The notes beneath the pieces are model-generated. The model did not search any database, was not told the DNA's origin, and saw only the letters and a list, made by a program, of their open reading frames with translations. A stretch of DNA of 18,248 nucleotides from NCBI GenBank assembly GCA_027578815.1, contig JANBTH010000396.1:1-18248 (forward strand). Reading direction: 5' to 3'. This document shows positions 1 to 7,934 of the stretch, piece after piece (position 1 is the stretch's first letter; each line of letters begins with the position of its first letter). Made by a program: the position numbers and the translations under genes. Source of the stretch: Coemansia sp. RSA 1804. Lineage: Eukaryota > Kickxellomycota > Kickxellomycetes > Kickxellales > Kickxellaceae.

Positions 1-1207
1 ACCATTAAATTGCCAGCCAGAATAGGAAAATAGCAAAGTGCTTTGTAAAACCCAGTTTTCAATGTATTTGCAGGCATAAAATTAACAGTATCGCTGGTGT
101 TGGAATAGAAAAAGTGATATGGTATGTTGAGAAATGCGGCCTGCGTATCCACTGGGTGCAGCAAAAAACATTGGCTTGTTACACTGTTAACAAACTGGTC
201 CATATTGATGTAGTGTATATATGCAAATATAATAGTGAGAAATAATTTATTATTTAAACGAGATGAAGCTAATTCAACATGCATCATTAACTGTTTTTGT
301 ATGTTAAAGGTGAACCTAAGAAATATTATGTGACTCTATGATCACACAAACATGGAACAGTAATTATTATATTGTTCTTTAAGATACATTTAACAGAAAC
401 AACTCATACTCACCAAACCACTTGCCAAATTTACTGTTTCTTACTATATAAGGCGTGGGATGTGTTTGCAGAGAATCTAACTACTTAAATGCTGTTGCAC
501 TCACAATCACCTCAAGTGTGTAGCTAAAAACACATTGCCTCATAATATAAAATAAATATATTAAGAGAAATTTGTTTGGCTATCACCCCTTGGCAAGACT
601 GGAAACCTAAAGTTTGGTATTCTGAATTACAATCTGTATTGTGCTAGTCTGTTGTGTATAATTGCATATGTAGATGCCAGTTGCTAGCCTAGAAACACAC
701 GCATTCTACTGTAAAAAACATTATTTAACTGAAAATGTACAGAAAATACTACATGTACTTGTGTGCTGTGGTATGAGAATAAAGCTATGTAAATAATATT
801 GTTTCTTGCTTTAACAAGTGGTAGATTCTTTTCTACATGTGTACTCTACATTATATGAGCTGAGTGAAAATATTTTAGGCATTTTATTGTACTCTTAGGC
901 AACAAGTTGCCAAGCAGTAAACAACGCACTTCAAACATGGTCAACTAAAGTCTGGTACCATACGAATTTAATTTGAACCAGATGCTCTAACATAGTCTGT
1001 TCATCCTATTATTTTTTATTATCAACGGCTAGACACTAGTTTCTGGGTAGCTGTCTCTTTAGATATGTAGATAGCATAGCCAATTGACAATATACATATT
1101 AATATTTCACATGGATTTGCAGTGTGGTGGTTCCTATGGTATACAGAGGAGATCAATTAAAAGTATAATAATATCAGTACCAATTAAGAAAATCAATTAA
1201 TAGTCAA

Positions 1208-1301
1208 GGGATCTGCCCTCAAGACTCTGAAAGAGTCGTCTTTCGGTAGCTTGCACCGAAAGTGGGGGCGGATCCCAGGGAACTTTCGGTGCAGAAAGTT
1301 C
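1208..1301. repeat. Cluster of nested inverted repeats (foldback element or transposon-end remnant)
   Basis: Five inverted repeats share about 95 bases. GGGATCTGCCC (1208-1218) pairs, with one mismatch, with GGGCGGATCCC (1266-1276). GACTCT (1223-1228) pairs with AGAGTC (1232-1237) across a 3-base loop. CTTTCGGT (1240-1247) pairs with ACCGAAAG (1255-1262). TGCACCGAAAGT (1252-1263) pairs perfectly over 12 bases with ACTTTCGGTGCA (1282-1293). GAACTTTC (1280-1287) pairs with GAAAGTTC (1294-1301). Several pairings are mutually exclusive. The block is GC-richer than its surroundings, which suggests inserted sequence such as a MITE-like or terminal-inverted-repeat remnant. A structured 3' UTR element of the neighbouring minus-strand gene is the alternative. 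No transposase frame is present. Confidence 0.7.
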
Positions 1302-1307
1302 ACCACA

Positions 1308-1313
1308 TTTATT
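1308..1313 (-). promoter_or_regulatory. Possible polyadenylation signal of the DUF3533 gene
   Basis: The minus strand reads AATAAA here, about 210 bases past the stop codon of the membrane-protein gene that ends at 1522. The region is AT-rich, so a chance occurrence is possible. Confidence 0.35.
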
Positions 1314-1521
1314 TTATAAATTAACAATAATTTCCAGAGGAGACGGACTTTATGCTTAATATGTAGCATCAAATAGATCATTAGGGCATTTCAAAGAGTT
1401 GCGAATTATGTTTTTTTGCTAATTTTGATATTTAGAAATTTCTAATGGAAATAATGCAGTTTTTGTATTGCCAAAGTGATATAAAGTTATAAACATAAAC
1501 GTACATGACCGATTAGTTCTT

Positions 1522-3066
1522 CTAGCCTGCGAGATTGCCAGTGGTGAGACTCACGCTATCTATATGTTCATCGCTGATTTCAATGGTGCCAGCACGGTTC
1601 CGCAGAGTACGGTTGTTGTGGTTTTTAGCTGAGAGCGTAGAGTCGCTGGGGAGCTGGCCACGATGTGTTGCGTCTGATGTAGATATTGCCTGTTCTTGGT
1701 CAGCACCATGGCACTTCTCTGTACTTGCAGGGTCGGATTTGTAATAAGGAATGGTCGAGTGGAAGTACAGTGAGCCACGGTACCACCCATGTGCATCTGA
1801 AATCCCACGAAGCACAAGAATTTGGCGGATCCAGATTGCTATGCCCAGACAGATGATCATAAACGCAATTTCGGCAACCAGAACACCGATATTTTGCCGC
1901 AGTGTTGGGTATCCGCCAGTGACAACGTGGTGCACAAGCCTGCTGCCGTTGAAAAATGGCACCGCATACATTATGTAGTAGAACTTTGGGGCAAGCTCTA
2001 CAGCCGCTAGTGTACTGACAGTGTTTGGAATGACGGTGCAGATAGATGGGAGAGCAAGCAGCTGGGGCGTCAAGAACTGGAACCAAGTGAACAACCAGAG
2101 TGCAAGCGCAAACACAACGGCAGCGGAAATAAACCATATCTTGAAGAATGTGGCAGCCGTGTAAGTCAGCGCAAGCGAGTTGTAGTCGGGGCCCCGAAAT
2201 GCTAGAATAGCAAATGAAACATACATCGAAATGATGAGAGAGTGGCAAAGAAGAAGGAAGTACCACATCAGCACCAGATCGCGGTACCGCACCTTTACAA
2301 AGAAAGCATACGTAGTCAGCCTCCACAGAATAAGAACGCCGATTGTGCACAAGAGACAGGTCAGATAGCCAAAGGTCATCATAACAGGCGCCAGCACGAA
2401 GCCCTCGGGCGAGACGTCTATTGTGGTGTACGACAGCGGATTTAAAAGCGCGGCAAAGTTTGTCTGCGTCTGGTCCTCAGCACTGTTCAGAGTCTGGTAC
2501 ATATCCACCTGATTCACAGCGTATTGCAGGCATGCCTGCGAGGCAGCGGTGCTTAAAGCGGTTTTGACAAAGAGCATCTCGGCAACGATATGCTTACCGG
2601 ATGATTCGATCAGCGTAATAGCTTTGCTAGGATCGTAGGCGGAGCCCTTGGTTAGGGCCTCCTGCAGATGATCGGTGGTGTTGGCGTTGATTACAAGTGC
2701 GCCCCAGCCTTTGTCATGCACCCACGCTTTGGCATCCTCAAGCGTAGCAATGCCGTCCATCACTAGCCAGTTGGGCAACGATGGTGAGCGCTCCATATTC
2801 ATGACAGTCTGCGTGACGTTGGCGCCGACACTGCCTCCGTCGAGATCGATAACATAGAGATCCAGGTTGTCAGCGTGGACGCTGCGTCTATACACGCCGC
2901 CAAAAAACAGCGAAAGACCAGACCAGATCATTAGCGTCGATATGATGATAAGTTCTATGTAGCTGCCGATGCGGCGCTTGACTTCGGGACGCAGACCTGC
3001 GTCTCTAAATCCTACGCGATGATCGTCCTCGCCTGGCAAATGCGCCCAGGTAAACAAACCGAGCAT
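1522..3066 (-). CDS. Sng1/DUF3533-family multi-spanning membrane protein
   Basis: A complete 514-residue frame on the minus strand that begins at an ATG with A at -3 and ends in TAG. By eye it has one hydrophobic helix near residues 36-58, then a long non-membrane loop (about 60-222) with several N-x-S/T sites. A block of about five helices follows at roughly 224-249, 264-290, 305-357 and 393-418, and then a hydrophilic Ser/Thr-rich tail. One helix, a large outer loop and a C-terminal helix bundle is the plan of fungal DUF3533 proteins, typified by yeast Sng1 (nitrosoguanidine resistance, plasma membrane), and recalls the ABC-2/YhgE-Pip fold. Motifs such as the 'PFFNGSRLVHHVVTGGYPT' segment near 370-388 support the family. 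It probably acts at the plasma membrane in stress or drug tolerance; substrate and mechanism are unknown. A TATA box on the same strand lies about 215 bases upstream. Confidence 0.85.
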   Translation of the reverse strand: MLGLFTWAHLPGEDDHRVGFRDAGLRPEVKRRIGSYIELIIISTLMIWSGLSLFFGGVYRRSVHADNLDLYVIDLDGGSVGANVTQTVMNMERSPSLPNWLVMDGIATLEDAKAWVHDKGWGALVINANTTDHLQEALTKGSAYDPSKAITLIESSGKHIVAEMLFVKTALSTAASQACLQYAVNQVDMYQTLNSAEDQTQTNFAALLNPLSYTTIDVSPEGFVLAPVMMTFGYLTCLLCTIGVLILWRLTTYAFFVKVRYRDLVLMWYFLLLCHSLIISMYVSFAILAFRGPDYNSLALTYTAATFFKIWFISAAVVFALALWLFTWFQFLTPQLLALPSICTVIPNTVSTLAAVELAPKFYYIMYAVPFFNGSRLVHHVVTGGYPTLRQNIGVLVAEIAFMIICLGIAIWIRQILVLRGISDAHGWYRGSLYFHSTIPYYKSDPASTEKCHGADQEQAISTSDATHRGQLPSDSTLSAKNHNNRTLRNRAGTIEISDEHIDSVSLTTGNLAG

Positions 3067-3279
3067 CGTCGGAATAAGGTGTTTATAGTTGGTAATATCA
3101 GATTAGATGAAAGAAAGGAGACAGCTGCGCGTTTGAAGCGGCCACCAAAACAACAGATAGAATGCTTAGACAGTATATATTGTTTGGCAAAGAAATCCAG
3201 AAAAGCGGGAGAGAAATATGGATTATATTATACACAATATAACATGGTCTCTAGACGTTTACGATACTGCCGAGCTCTC

Positions 3280-3289
3280 CTTTTATATA
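3280..3289 (-). promoter_or_regulatory. TATA box, DUF3533 gene
   Basis: The minus strand reads TATATAAAAG, a near-consensus RNA polymerase II TATA element, about 215 bases upstream of the ATG at 3066. This is consistent with a 5' UTR of some 180 bases. Confidence 0.5.
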
Positions 3290-3758
3290 TACACCAACGC
3301 GTTCTTTCTTGCTTGCCTACTTGTCTGAGCCCGGAAAAAGGGGTTGTTGTTCTGTTTTCTCTGTTTGGCGCACAGGGTGCCCAGACGACCACACCTCTTC
3401 TTGTGCCTTCTCGGACTTTAGGTTTTATTTCCACATTTTTATATTTTTTGGGCGTGAGATTTCCCCATCTGCTGGTAAAACGAGTGGATGGACAGCCAAG
3501 TTCAAGAGATTTGGGGGATAGAAGCAAGAAAAGGACACACTGTGATTCGCTGGTCATGCTTTTTTTCTGTGGCACTCAGCAGAAGATGGCTAAAAGCAGA
3601 TGTTATAAATACAACTTCGGAATTCCTGGGACGCAGGTACGGATTACAACAATTTTGTTCCCTGCAAAGAAAGAGATGGAGATGCAGTGTGCTCGGACTC
3701 TGATAACTTTTAGATACGAGAGAGAGGTACAGGGCGGGGGAAGTGTTAAAGAGAAGGA

Positions 3759-3766
3759 TATAAAAG
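3759..3766 (+). promoter_or_regulatory. Orphan plus-strand TATA box
   Basis: TATAAAAG followed by GG, a perfect TATA element on the plus strand. No recognised plus-strand gene follows until 5273, so it either serves the short ORF at 3845-3967, drives a non-coding RNA, or is fortuitous. Confidence 0.35.
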
Positions 3767-3844
3767 GCGGTTAGCATAGAGAGGTGTTTTTTCCGAAGAA
3801 AAGGCGAAGATCGTGCAACCCAGTCACAGAAATTTCCAACTTTC

Positions 3845-3967
3845 ATGGTGTGGCTGGGCATGAACCAGAAGCATCTGATACCGGTGGTGTTCAGTATCTA
3901 TCTCCAAAGCACGGAAAATGTCAACTTACTATCTGATCAGCTCTACATTGTCATTATTGGGGATTGA
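3845..3967 (+). CDS. Possible 40-residue small protein, unrecognised
   Basis: An ATG-to-TGA frame of 40 codons begins 79 bases after the TATAAAAG box at 3759-3766. The product starts MVWLGMNQKH and has a short hydrophobic middle and end. The start context is poor (T at -3). No family is recognised. It might instead be part of a spliced or non-coding transcript, or chance. Confidence 0.12.
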   Translation: MVWLGMNQKHLIPVVFSIYLQSTENVNLLSDQLYIVIIGD

Positions 3968-4050
3968 TTAATCTCGGAGTAGAAAAGGAAAAGGCTGCCA
4001 GATCATTTTCAAGTGCCGCTTCTTACACAGAAAATGGAAAGGGGGTGGTA

Positions 4051-4056
4051 TTTATT
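4051..4056 (-). promoter_or_regulatory. Possible polyadenylation signal of the GST-like gene
   Basis: The minus strand reads AATAAA 39-44 bases beyond the TAA stop at 4095, a good position for 3' end formation of the GST-like transcript. Confidence 0.5.
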
Positions 4057-4094
4057 GCATTTAAAATGTTTGCTTACAAAATTGGCAATGTGAA

Positions 4095-4835
4095 TTAATA
4101 AAGTCTAGTAAAGGGCATGCAGCGGACGGCTGCAAGCCAAGACGAGACGGCACTGCATTCTTGGGTGTCGAAGATAAAGCTGTTGCCGTGGAGTAGTGCA
4201 TCAGCAAATGGAGCAACAACAACCTCGGCGATGCAGGGCGAGCGGCCGTTCCAGAAGGGGCCGCGGCGGCTCAGACTGCTCCTGCGCGACACAATCCATT
4301 TGTTGACCATGGCAAGGTCAGCAAATGGTGGTGAATGTGGCGAGTAGACCAGTGCAGGTAGAATATTAGTTGACCAGATGTTGATGAATTGCAGAGTAAC
4401 AATCTTGTCATAGTCGCTAGTAGGCACAAGGCCAGACTCGGGATGCTCCAGTCCCAGGTGCCATATATGCTCAGTAGCATGTTCCATAGCGCTTCTACCG
4501 GCGGATCTGGTCACGCTGATGGCACTTTCAGGCGAGATGCCTGCTAGCATATAGGCAAGCTGCACGGTCTTGCTAGCAAATGGTTCCATACGGCAGATTT
4601 TGACCGGCAGCAAGCATACTGGCCCTGGCAACAGCAACTGTATTTCATCGCTGTCGCCGGATCGGCCAAAATGGCAGCGGCTACTACTACTACAACTAGT
4701 ACTATTACTACTATTACCACTACTGTCGGATGGCTCTGCTTCGCTGTCGTCGCTGCTACACGCGAAGCCTACACCAAGCGAGGAACCTACGGGTTGGGAG
4801 AGCGAAAGGGCGCCTTTGTCATTTCTGTTATTCAT
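4095..4835 (-). CDS. Divergent omega-like glutathione S-transferase, catalytic Cys replaced by Glu
   Basis: 246 residues, starting at the first in-frame ATG (A at -3). The frame upstream reaches only a TTG at 4910, which I do not use. Residues 1-55 are polar and Ser-rich, partly from an AGT repeat. An R-M-E-P-F-A motif at 82-87 then aligns with the R-M/F-C-P-F-A active-site motif of omega-class GSTs, and a helix follows that ends in AGI. E-S-G-L-V-P (133-138) matches the N-x-x-G-x-V-P turn before the cis-proline. The C-terminal half has G-P-F-W-N-G (about 192-197), AEVVVAPFADAL (204-215) and a final W-L-A-A...P-F (233-242), as in GST_C domains. Length fits a GST. The catalytic Cys is Glu84, and the usual E-S glutathione-binding pair is not evident (TLQF instead). 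The GST fold is likely; catalysis is doubtful. The assignment is by eye and a distant relative is possible. Confidence 0.6.
   Translation of the reverse strand: MNNRNDKGALSLSQPVGSSLGVGFACSSDDSEAEPSDSSGNSSNSTSCSSSSRCHFGRSGDSDEIQLLLPGPVCLLPVKICRMEPFASKTVQLAYMLAGISPESAISVTRSAGRSAMEHATEHIWHLGLEHPESGLVPTSDYDKIVTLQFINIWSTNILPALVYSPHSPPFADLAMVNKWIVSRRSSLSRRGPFWNGRSPCIAEVVVAPFADALLHGNSFIFDTQECSAVSSWLAAVRCMPFTRLY
4681..4724. repeat. Imperfect CTA/ACT trinucleotide repeat in the GST-like coding region
   Basis: A microsatellite-like run of CTA/ACT triplets with a few interruptions. On the minus strand it reads mostly AGT and encodes the Ser-rich stretch at about residues 38-52 of the GST-like protein. 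It is likely variable in length between strains without shifting the frame. Confidence 0.8.
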
Positions 4836-5272
4836 ACTGCGTACTGTGTAGTATGCAAAGGTTGGAGGGCTGAAGAGATTAGAGGGTTGCGTTTGTGGTC
4901 GATTTCGCAAGGAGTTTGAAAGAAAAGCCTAGCATTAGCTCAAGGAGGAGAAAGAAAGAGAGGAAATGACATGCCGACTTCACAAGACATGCAGGAAGAA
5001 AAAAGATGATGCAATATCAGCCAGAAGACACAACACATACCAGCTTTTGCCTTTTCAGAAACGGCGGATGAATCGGCCCAAAACAGCTGACAAAACCACG
5101 CTTCCGCTTTTACAGCAAATGTTACAAAAACAATAAACTATTTTCGCCTGTCAATAAGCAAGCAACACTTTTTTTTACCGTTTCTTGTCCTTGAGGGCTT
5201 TTTATACCACATTTGGAATTTGGTACCTTCTTTTGGAATCAGCAAATTTTCCATTCAATCTGTATCACCGAA
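4836..5272. other. Divergent promoter region, GST-like (-) / CstF-50 (+)
   Basis: 437 bases lie between the two ATGs. The only clear element is the TATA-like motif at 5198-5206. Short T runs and purine tracts occur. No RNA gene is seen. Confidence 0.55.
5198..5206 (-). promoter_or_regulatory. TATA-like element in the divergent promoter
   Basis: The minus strand reads TATAAAAAG, about 365 bases upstream of the GST-like ATG. On the plus strand the same site (CTTTTTATA) lies only 67 bases before the CstF-50 ATG. Its orientation favours the minus-strand gene; use for both genes is possible. It also argues against translation of CstF-50 starting upstream of 5273. Confidence 0.35.
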
Positions 5273-6514
5273 ATGGAGGGCGAGTCGATGCTGGGGCGGG
5301 AGGAGGTTATGGCGCTTATTGCAAGCCAGCTTATGGCATACGGATACGCCGATGTGGGCCAGGAGGTTGCCGCGCGCGCAGAACTGCCAGAGACAGGGGA
5401 GAGCAGCTCACGCCTGGAGGAGCTGGTTACTCTTGGACTACGCAGCGAGGAGCAGGGTGCCAGACAGAGCAGCGTAGACACACGTGCGGGCAGTGAGAGC
5501 GGTATCGATCTGAGTGGAGAGGGCCACAGTCTGGCGCAGGCGCCGCAGTACTCTGTGTGGTACAAGACTAAGCACAAGGGCGCTGCGACGGCTGCGGCAT
5601 TCAGCAGCGATGGGCGATACATTGCAACAGGTTCTGCCGACGCATCGCTAAAGCTGATTGAAGTCGACCGAGTGCGCAGTCCGGCGGCGGGGTCGGCGCG
5701 GCGCGAAGACAAGCCGGTGATCCGCACGCTTTACCACCACGACGCAGAGGTCACTGGGCTTGCGTTTCATCCCAACGGACTGGTGCTTGCGTCGTGCTCT
5801 GCAGATCGCTCTATCAAGCTGTTTGATCTGAGCGTTGCGTACGGAAAACACTCGTTCCAGAGCTTCAGAGACAACTACGCGTACAGGTCGATAGCCTTCC
5901 ATCCCAGCGGCGACTACCTTGTTGCAGGCGGGGATTCGTGTGAGGTTCGTCTGTACAATGTGCGCACAGGCAAGGCCTATCTTCTGGGCGCAGGCGACAG
6001 TCCAGATCTGGCGTGCCACGCTGCCGCAGTCACCCGGGTGTGCTACTCCACAGACGGAGCACTGATTGCCAGCGCATCCGGGGACGGAGCTATCAAGCTC
6101 TGGAGCGGGGTGTCGGGTAAATGCATGCGGACGATCGACGGGGCCCATGCCGCCAAGCCTGTGACCGGAGTGGTCTTCTCACGCTGCTCAAAGTACGTTC
6201 TATCTACTGGGCTTGACTCGCACGTGCGGCTGTGGGATGTGGCGAGTGGAAATCCGGTTCAGACGTACGAAGGTGCTGCATTGGATTCACCGGGCCCACA
6301 GGCTGTGTTTTCCTACGACGATGCTCTTGTCATGGTGCCAGACTGCCGGTCAAACAAGATTGTAAGCTGGGACACTGTGACCGGCACTCTTGTTGCGCGG
6401 AACGCAGACCACAAGCAGCAGATAACGTGGATAGCCGCATCGCCAACGATGCCAGCACTAATGACATGCTCTGTCGATGAGTGCGTGCGGTTCTGGTGCT
6501 CCGACACCGCCTGA
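5273..6514 (+). CDS. Cleavage stimulation factor 50 kDa subunit (CstF-50/CSTF1), WD40 protein
   Basis: 413 residues, close to the 431 of human CstF-50. CstF-50 is a subunit of the nuclear CstF complex, which binds the GU-rich downstream element and helps CPSF cleave pre-mRNA before poly(A) addition. Residues 1-40 (REEVMALIASQLMAYGY) match the helical N-terminal homodimerisation domain (LIISQLLYDGY in human). A linker with an SGIDL-like stretch follows (about 75-82). WD40 blades occupy about 96-410 and include TGSADASLKL, VIRTLYHHDAEVTGLAFHP, SIAFHPSGD, SGDGAIKLWSGVS, LSTGLDSHVRLWD and a final MTCSVDECVRFW, each close to the human sequence. I start at the ATG at 5273 (Kozak-like, A at -3); the frame upstream has only a TTG. 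No intron is seen. Assignment is firm. Confidence 0.95.
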   Translation: MEGESMLGREEVMALIASQLMAYGYADVGQEVAARAELPETGESSSRLEELVTLGLRSEEQGARQSSVDTRAGSESGIDLSGEGHSLAQAPQYSVWYKTKHKGAATAAAFSSDGRYIATGSADASLKLIEVDRVRSPAAGSARREDKPVIRTLYHHDAEVTGLAFHPNGLVLASCSADRSIKLFDLSVAYGKHSFQSFRDNYAYRSIAFHPSGDYLVAGGDSCEVRLYNVRTGKAYLLGAGDSPDLACHAAAVTRVCYSTDGALIASASGDGAIKLWSGVSGKCMRTIDGAHAAKPVTGVVFSRCSKYVLSTGLDSHVRLWDVASGNPVQTYEGAALDSPGPQAVFSYDDALVMVPDCRSNKIVSWDTVTGTLVARNADHKQQITWIAASPTMPALMTCSVDECVRFWCSDTA

Positions 6515-6705
6515 GCAGCGCCAATTGTAGTTTTGCTTTTTGGCTCAGCGTTGGCATCGTGTTTAATATACTTGTACTCCGCAGCCACAGCCACTACCTA
6601 CTCTCGATTCTCAACTCTCGACTCTTGTCGGTTGACGATTGCTTGCATCTGGTGACTTACTTGCTTTAGGCAATCAGCGTGGGTGGGGAGGTGGATAAAT
6701 GAGTA

Positions 6706-6711
6706 AATAAA
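6706..6711 (+). promoter_or_regulatory. Possible polyadenylation signal of CstF-50
   Basis: AATAAA on the plus strand about 190 bases past the TGA at 6512-6514, the first such hexamer downstream. Confidence 0.4.
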
Positions 6712-7418
6712 CGAGTGAAATCTTGTCGCTTGGAGACTGCCATTTGCCTGTTTAGGCTGAGCAGACGATGCGCAAAGGCCAAAGGACACATGCACTTGCT
6801 CGTGAATGCAGATGTAAATGCAGAGGCTGTGTCCATCGGTTGTCTCAGAGAGCGCTTCTGAGAGCATCGGGCTGCTGAGTTTTGTGTCTTTTGTAAGCAA
6901 AACAACCATATACGCGTGGATTTTTGCGTGGGGGAGATCAGAGGAGAGGCACAGGAACCTATTAATCTATTTTTGCAACGGCTTGTTTTGAACAAGAGGC
7001 AGCAGCATCCTTGCATACAAGTTGAGGGATATGCGTGCGAGAATGCAGCGGGCTGCAGGCCTGCTTTTGGGCTGCGTACATCCCGCGGGACCTTGATTTT
7101 GCTCTTCTCTCCCCACGCAGAGGCTGCGCAAAAGACGAGGGAATTGATGTTTGGAATTGAGCGATGTGGGGGAATAGCCCGGCATCCGCACCAGCCATTG
7201 GAGAATACAAAGAGGCTCTTCGCTACATGCCCCGGATGATGCGGTTGCATTTGTGCGGTTGTGCATGTGGGTGCATGCTGTGTGTGCTGATGACCACCTG
7301 GCTCCGTACCAATCGGCAACACCAAAACGCTGCAGAATCAGCGACGGCGTGTGAGAATGTTGCAATAGAGTGAAGAAGAGGCGTTCTGACGATGCCTCTT
7401 TCTGTGCCTGGTACAGCC

Positions 7419-7474
7419 ATTGGCGTCGGCATTGGCATTGGAATTGGCATTGTTATTGTTATTGCTGCTGCTGT
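7419..7474. repeat. Imperfect ATTGGC hexanucleotide repeat
   Basis: Tandem copies of ATTGGC with variants (GTCGGC, ATTGGA, ATTGTT, ATTGCT, then GCT) run for about 55 bases upstream of the F-box gene. This is a degenerate mini/microsatellite in non-coding DNA. Confidence 0.75.
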
Positions 7475-7934
7475 CGTGGGCTTCTTTCCTTTGTGCATTC
7501 CGCCCGCCCCTCCAAACCCAAACATGTGCTAAAAATGGTCATGCTTCCTCATCCTTCCTTTTTCCTGTCATCTCTCGCGTCTTCTCCGATCAGGCGCCAG
7601 CAAAGTGCCAGATGGATAAAAGGACGTCTTGCTAGACATGCCGACGCTTGTCGCAGCCGCAAGCTTTTTGCTGGTCCTGCTTCTTCTGTCCATTCTTTTT
7701 GCCGAATTCCTCTTTGTATAGTACAACAATGCCCTACTGGTTAACCACTCTGTGACCACTCTTCCTTCCATCGTTAACGCCTGTAACTAACAAAACAGTC
7801 AACTAGCTCACTGATCTTTATCTGAGCCGCTACCGCTACCATTACCACCGCTGTCATTTGTTGTACACTGACTATCCAAGGCATAATTGGATCGTACAAT
7901 TTCTAAAAAAAAAGAACGCGTTATATATCCAGCC

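Larger units (their letters stand above)
1..1521. other. AT-rich gene-free region
   Basis: No open frame of useful length and no recognisable RNA gene is seen on either strand. The stretch is clearly richer in A+T than the coding part of the window, with many short A/T runs. It contains a small inverted repeat (GGCAAC/GTTGCC at 898-911), an AATAAA at 779-784 on the + strand, and the inverted-repeat cluster at 1208-1301, which is listed separately. The last 200 bases are probably the 3' untranslated region of the minus-strand gene that ends at 1522. It could be plain intergenic DNA or decayed mobile-element sequence. Confidence 0.6.
3067..4094. other. Intergenic region between two minus-strand genes
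   Basis: About 1 kb separates the start of the DUF3533 gene from the 3' end of the GST-like gene. It holds a minus-strand TATA box (3280-3289), an unassigned plus-strand TATA box (3759-3766), a 40-codon plus-strand ORF (3845-3967) and a minus-strand polyadenylation signal (4051-4056). A longer plus-strand frame (3019-3774) shows no domain and overlaps the DUF3533 gene antisense, so I do not call it. Confidence 0.6.
6515..7934. other. Intergenic region, CstF-50 3' end to F-box gene promoter
   Basis: 1.4 kb between two plus-strand genes. It contains a likely poly(A) signal (6706-6711), a pyrimidine tract ending in CAG at about 7099-7120 that resembles a splice acceptor, and a hexanucleotide repeat (7419-7474). 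Several open frames cross it on both strands, the longest minus-strand 6666-7325, but none shows a domain or convincing composition. An unrecognised non-coding transcript or a 5' UTR intron of the F-box gene cannot be excluded. Confidence 0.5.

Noticed and set aside
3019..3774. 251-codon plus-strand ORF
   Set aside because: It starts antisense inside the DUF3533 gene, shows no domain or repeat pattern, and has low-complexity basic composition. It is most likely a chance frame.
3870..3900. ATCTGATACC resembles part of U2 snRNA
   Set aside because: The branch-point-pairing GTAGTA region and the rest of U2 are missing.
6666..7325. 219-codon minus-strand ORF between CstF-50 and the F-box gene
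   Set aside because: No recognisable family, rich in Cys/His/Ser/Pro as expected for shadow frames, and several equally long frames overlap it on both strands.
7887..7934. TTG-initiated N-terminal extensions of the F-box gene (similarly 4910, 5213, 13242 in other genes)
   Set aside because: Nuclear fungal genes normally start at ATG; each gene has a good in-frame ATG shortly downstream and the extensions lack conserved sequence.
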